Assembly (NCBI RefSeq): GCF_014636865.1
Contig: NZ_BMER01000001.1
Span: 856,718-920,717 of the forward strand
Length of the DNA: 64,000 nucleotides
Direction: 5' to 3'
From: Parapedobacter pyrenivorans
Lineage (GTDB): Bacteria; Bacteroidota; Bacteroidia; Sphingobacteriales; Sphingobacteriaceae
Shown: positions 62,444 through 64,000 of the stretch, one piece after another
Layout: each line of letters begins with the position of its first letter
Position numbering within the stretch: the first letter of the stretch is position 1
Translations under genes and position numbers: made by a program
The notes under the pieces: model-generated
Databases searched by the model: none
The model's input: only the letters and a program-made list of their open reading frames with translations
What the model was told of the DNA's origin: nothing

Positions 62444-64000
62444 TCAGAACCATAATAGTGGATGGCGTAAGGGAAGATTCCGTATCACTTCCGTCTCGGA
62501 GGGGTGGTGTTCCAGCGATGACCAGGTATTCAGCAACTCCCTATTGCCATAGGCCAGGGCACCCAAAAGGAGAAATGGCTGCGCAACGGGCCAGTTATCC
62601 CAATACATTACGTCCTGCCCGTGTGGCCACTTGCCTTTGTGTTGCATGTAGGGCAGCATATATTGGATTCCTTTTTTTATGGAACGGTCGTTTTCCGTGG
62701 CATAGGTCCAGAGATTTTCCTCCGGACTGGAAAGCAGGTGGCAGATGGTCGCCATCGCGTCGAGGTTAAAGAGCGAATAACCATAAGGCTTGGTGCGTTC
62801 GGTTTCCAATGGAAAGCTTCCGTCATCGGCCATCTGTTTAGGGAGGAGTACCGTTTTATATCGTTCGGCACATTGATGCAGGATGATTTCATTTCCGGTA
62901 TACCGGGCGAAGGCTGCCACTTGCATCACCCAACAGGTTCCATGGTTGTTTTCAGCATTCATTTCTTCGATCCCGTACGGATGGGTGGTGAGCCATGTGA
63001 GGTAGTCTCCGAACCACTGTTTGGTACCCTGAAGCGTCTCGACATTTAGTAATCCCGCATCGGCCAGTATTTTCAGTGCCTGAGCTACCTCAATCAGATG
63101 AATCGTATCGATAATGCCTATCCCTCTTCCGGTGACACGGCCCTTGATGGCTTGGGCGTATGGGAGCGAGGGGTTCATCCGGGTATCGGGGTCGACGAAC
63201 CAAGCCACTATATGCCGCAGGGCGTGGTGGACGTACGTTTCGTCACCCGTGAGTTTCCATGCCGATACCAAGGCACCTACAACGCGGCTGAAACGGATCA
63301 TGGCCAGGCGATGGTCCACAAAATTGTCGGGGTTGGTAACGCCATCCCGACGGATATAAGGCCCATCCGGATTATCTGGATCGGGCCACCAGTAGTCGCC
63401 TTCCGAGTAGAAATCGTGCTTGCTTCCTGCACTGCGTTTGGCGGTGCTGACCGTGACCGTTTCGGGCTGTTGCGAAAGCGCCCATTGCGCATCTTGCAAG
63501 GTTTTTTCGCGTAGCGTTTCGACAACCACGGTTTCGACGGAATCTTGTGGCAATGGTGCGTCTGTGAGCTGCAACACCGACGTTTCCAAGCCATCCACCG
63601 CTGCAGCCACCGCGAGGTTGCTTCCTGTCTGTTTCAACCGGATCATGGCCCTGCCATTATAGGCTTGCACCGTCCGTGAACCATCCGAAGTACCGAGGTC
63701 GGCCAGCATTTTACCATCACCAGCGAGGGAGAAACGGATGTAATCTGCTGCATCCAAGCACAATACACCATTTTCATCGCGCAGCGTTGCCTGGAGGGTA
63801 AGCGTATCGGCATTCGTGCACAATACGTCGAGGTGTATGGTAGCGGGCCTAGACCATTTGGCAGTCTGGTAAACCTGGGTTATGCTGTCTTTTACGGTAA
63901 TGTCCCCTCTTTTTGCGACCACCTCCAATTTATTTTGACCTTCCCGGAACACGACCATCCAACGTAAACCTGCCGCAGGAAAATCCTGGCTGTTGCGCTT
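62444..64000 (-). CDS. GH2-like C-terminal domain fused to an alginate-lyase-type domain (5' end outside window)
   Basis: The frame is open to base 64000, so the protein starts beyond the window; about 518 C-terminal residues are visible. The first ~130 resemble the C-terminal Ig-like part of GH2 beta-galactosidase-type proteins (DFPAAGLRWMVVFREGQN). The rest (from about QDAQWALSQQPETVTV) fits the alginate-lyase-type (alpha/alpha) domain: GDYWWPDPDNPDGPYIRRDG, NAENNHGTCWVMQ and TKPYGYSLFNLDAM, with the usual Asn-His and Tyr. It likely cleaves a uronic-acid polymer by beta-elimination. The upstream GH2 catalytic part must be checked. Confidence 0.85.
   Translation of the reverse strand, partial: KRNSQDFPAAGLRWMVVFREGQNKLEVVAKRGDITVKDSITQVYQTAKWSRPATIHLDVLCTNADTLTLQATLRDENGVLCLDAADYIRFSLAGDGKMLADLGTSDGSRTVQAYNGRAMIRLKQTGSNLAVAAAVDGLETSVLQLTDAPLPQDSVETVVVETLREKTLQDAQWALSQQPETVTVSTAKRSAGSKHDFYSEGDYWWPDPDNPDGPYIRRDGVTNPDNFVDHRLAMIRFSRVVGALVSAWKLTGDETYVHHALRHIVAWFVDPDTRMNPSLPYAQAIKGRVTGRGIGIIDTIHLIEVAQALKILADAGLLNVETLQGTKQWFGDYLTWLTTHPYGIEEMNAENNHGTCWVMQVAAFARYTGNEIILHQCAERYKTVLLPKQMADDGSFPLETERTKPYGYSLFNLDAMATICHLLSSPEENLWTYATENDRSIKKGIQYMLPYMQHKGKWPHGQDVMYWDNWPVAQPFLLLGALAYGNRELLNTWSSLEHHPSETEVIRNLPLRHPLLWF

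Overview
The window is bacterial and almost certainly from the phylum Bacteroidota, most likely a Sphingobacteriaceae-type soil or plant-associated organism. The evidence is a complete gldKLMN block (gliding / type IX secretion core), two SusC/SusD outer-membrane nutrient-uptake loci, a hybrid two-component regulator, many lipoproteins with short Bacteroidota-style signal peptides, and repeated promoter signatures of the form TTG-N18-20-TAnnTTTG. No rRNA, tRNA, CRISPR array, complete transposon or phage gene was seen.

Layout. 1-4.3 kb: end of a subtilisin-like protease, a small unknown gene, nth, recA and an FGly-type sulfatase. 4.3-9.4 kb: small secreted or unknown proteins, a GNAT acetyltransferase and a GH71/GH99-like secreted protein. 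9.4-11.2 kb: an ArsR-SRPBCC-DoxX-DUF4256 operon with a clear palindromic operator over its promoter. 11.2-14.9 kb: a tight operon of a 46-residue membrane protein, a RidA-family protein, an EamA transporter and recG. 14.9-24.2 kb: a JmjC/cupin-like protein, gldKLMN (transcribed K to N), hemD with a DUF4271 membrane protein, and a two-domain DUF1080 lipoprotein. 24.3-25.1 kb: an alkyltransferase-like protein without the catalytic Cys, and a CBS protein.

25.2-34.8 kb: an orphan SusCD cassette (NHL/TIG lipoprotein, SusC, SusD, DUF1735-type lipoprotein, Ig-like/CBM6 lipoprotein) with no enzyme and no regulator. It lies between two copies of a perfect 39-bp direct repeat. One copy covers the 3' end of hpt and the other lies in the intergenic space beyond the last cassette gene. 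This is the strongest candidate in the window for something not explained by ordinary gene annotation.

34.8-50.4 kb: hpt with a GT51 peptidoglycan glycosyltransferase, mrp, an AddAB-like helicase-nuclease pair, a three-gene operon (Dabb, Tm-1-like, PEP-hydrolase-like) of unknown pathway, a Cys-type MGMT, a bestrophin and lipA. 50.4-64 kb: a second polysaccharide-utilisation locus, all on the minus strand: a GH2-like/polysaccharide-lyase fusion cut by the window edge, SusC, SusD, a small lipoprotein, GH88, a 1413-residue hybrid two-component system and a GH20-like protein. The lyase plus GH88 pairing points to a uronic-acid-containing polysaccharide: the lyase would make unsaturated oligosaccharides, SusCD would import them, GH88 would remove the unsaturated uronic acid, and the hybrid regulator would sense a product.

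All family assignments come from reading motifs by eye; no database search was run.
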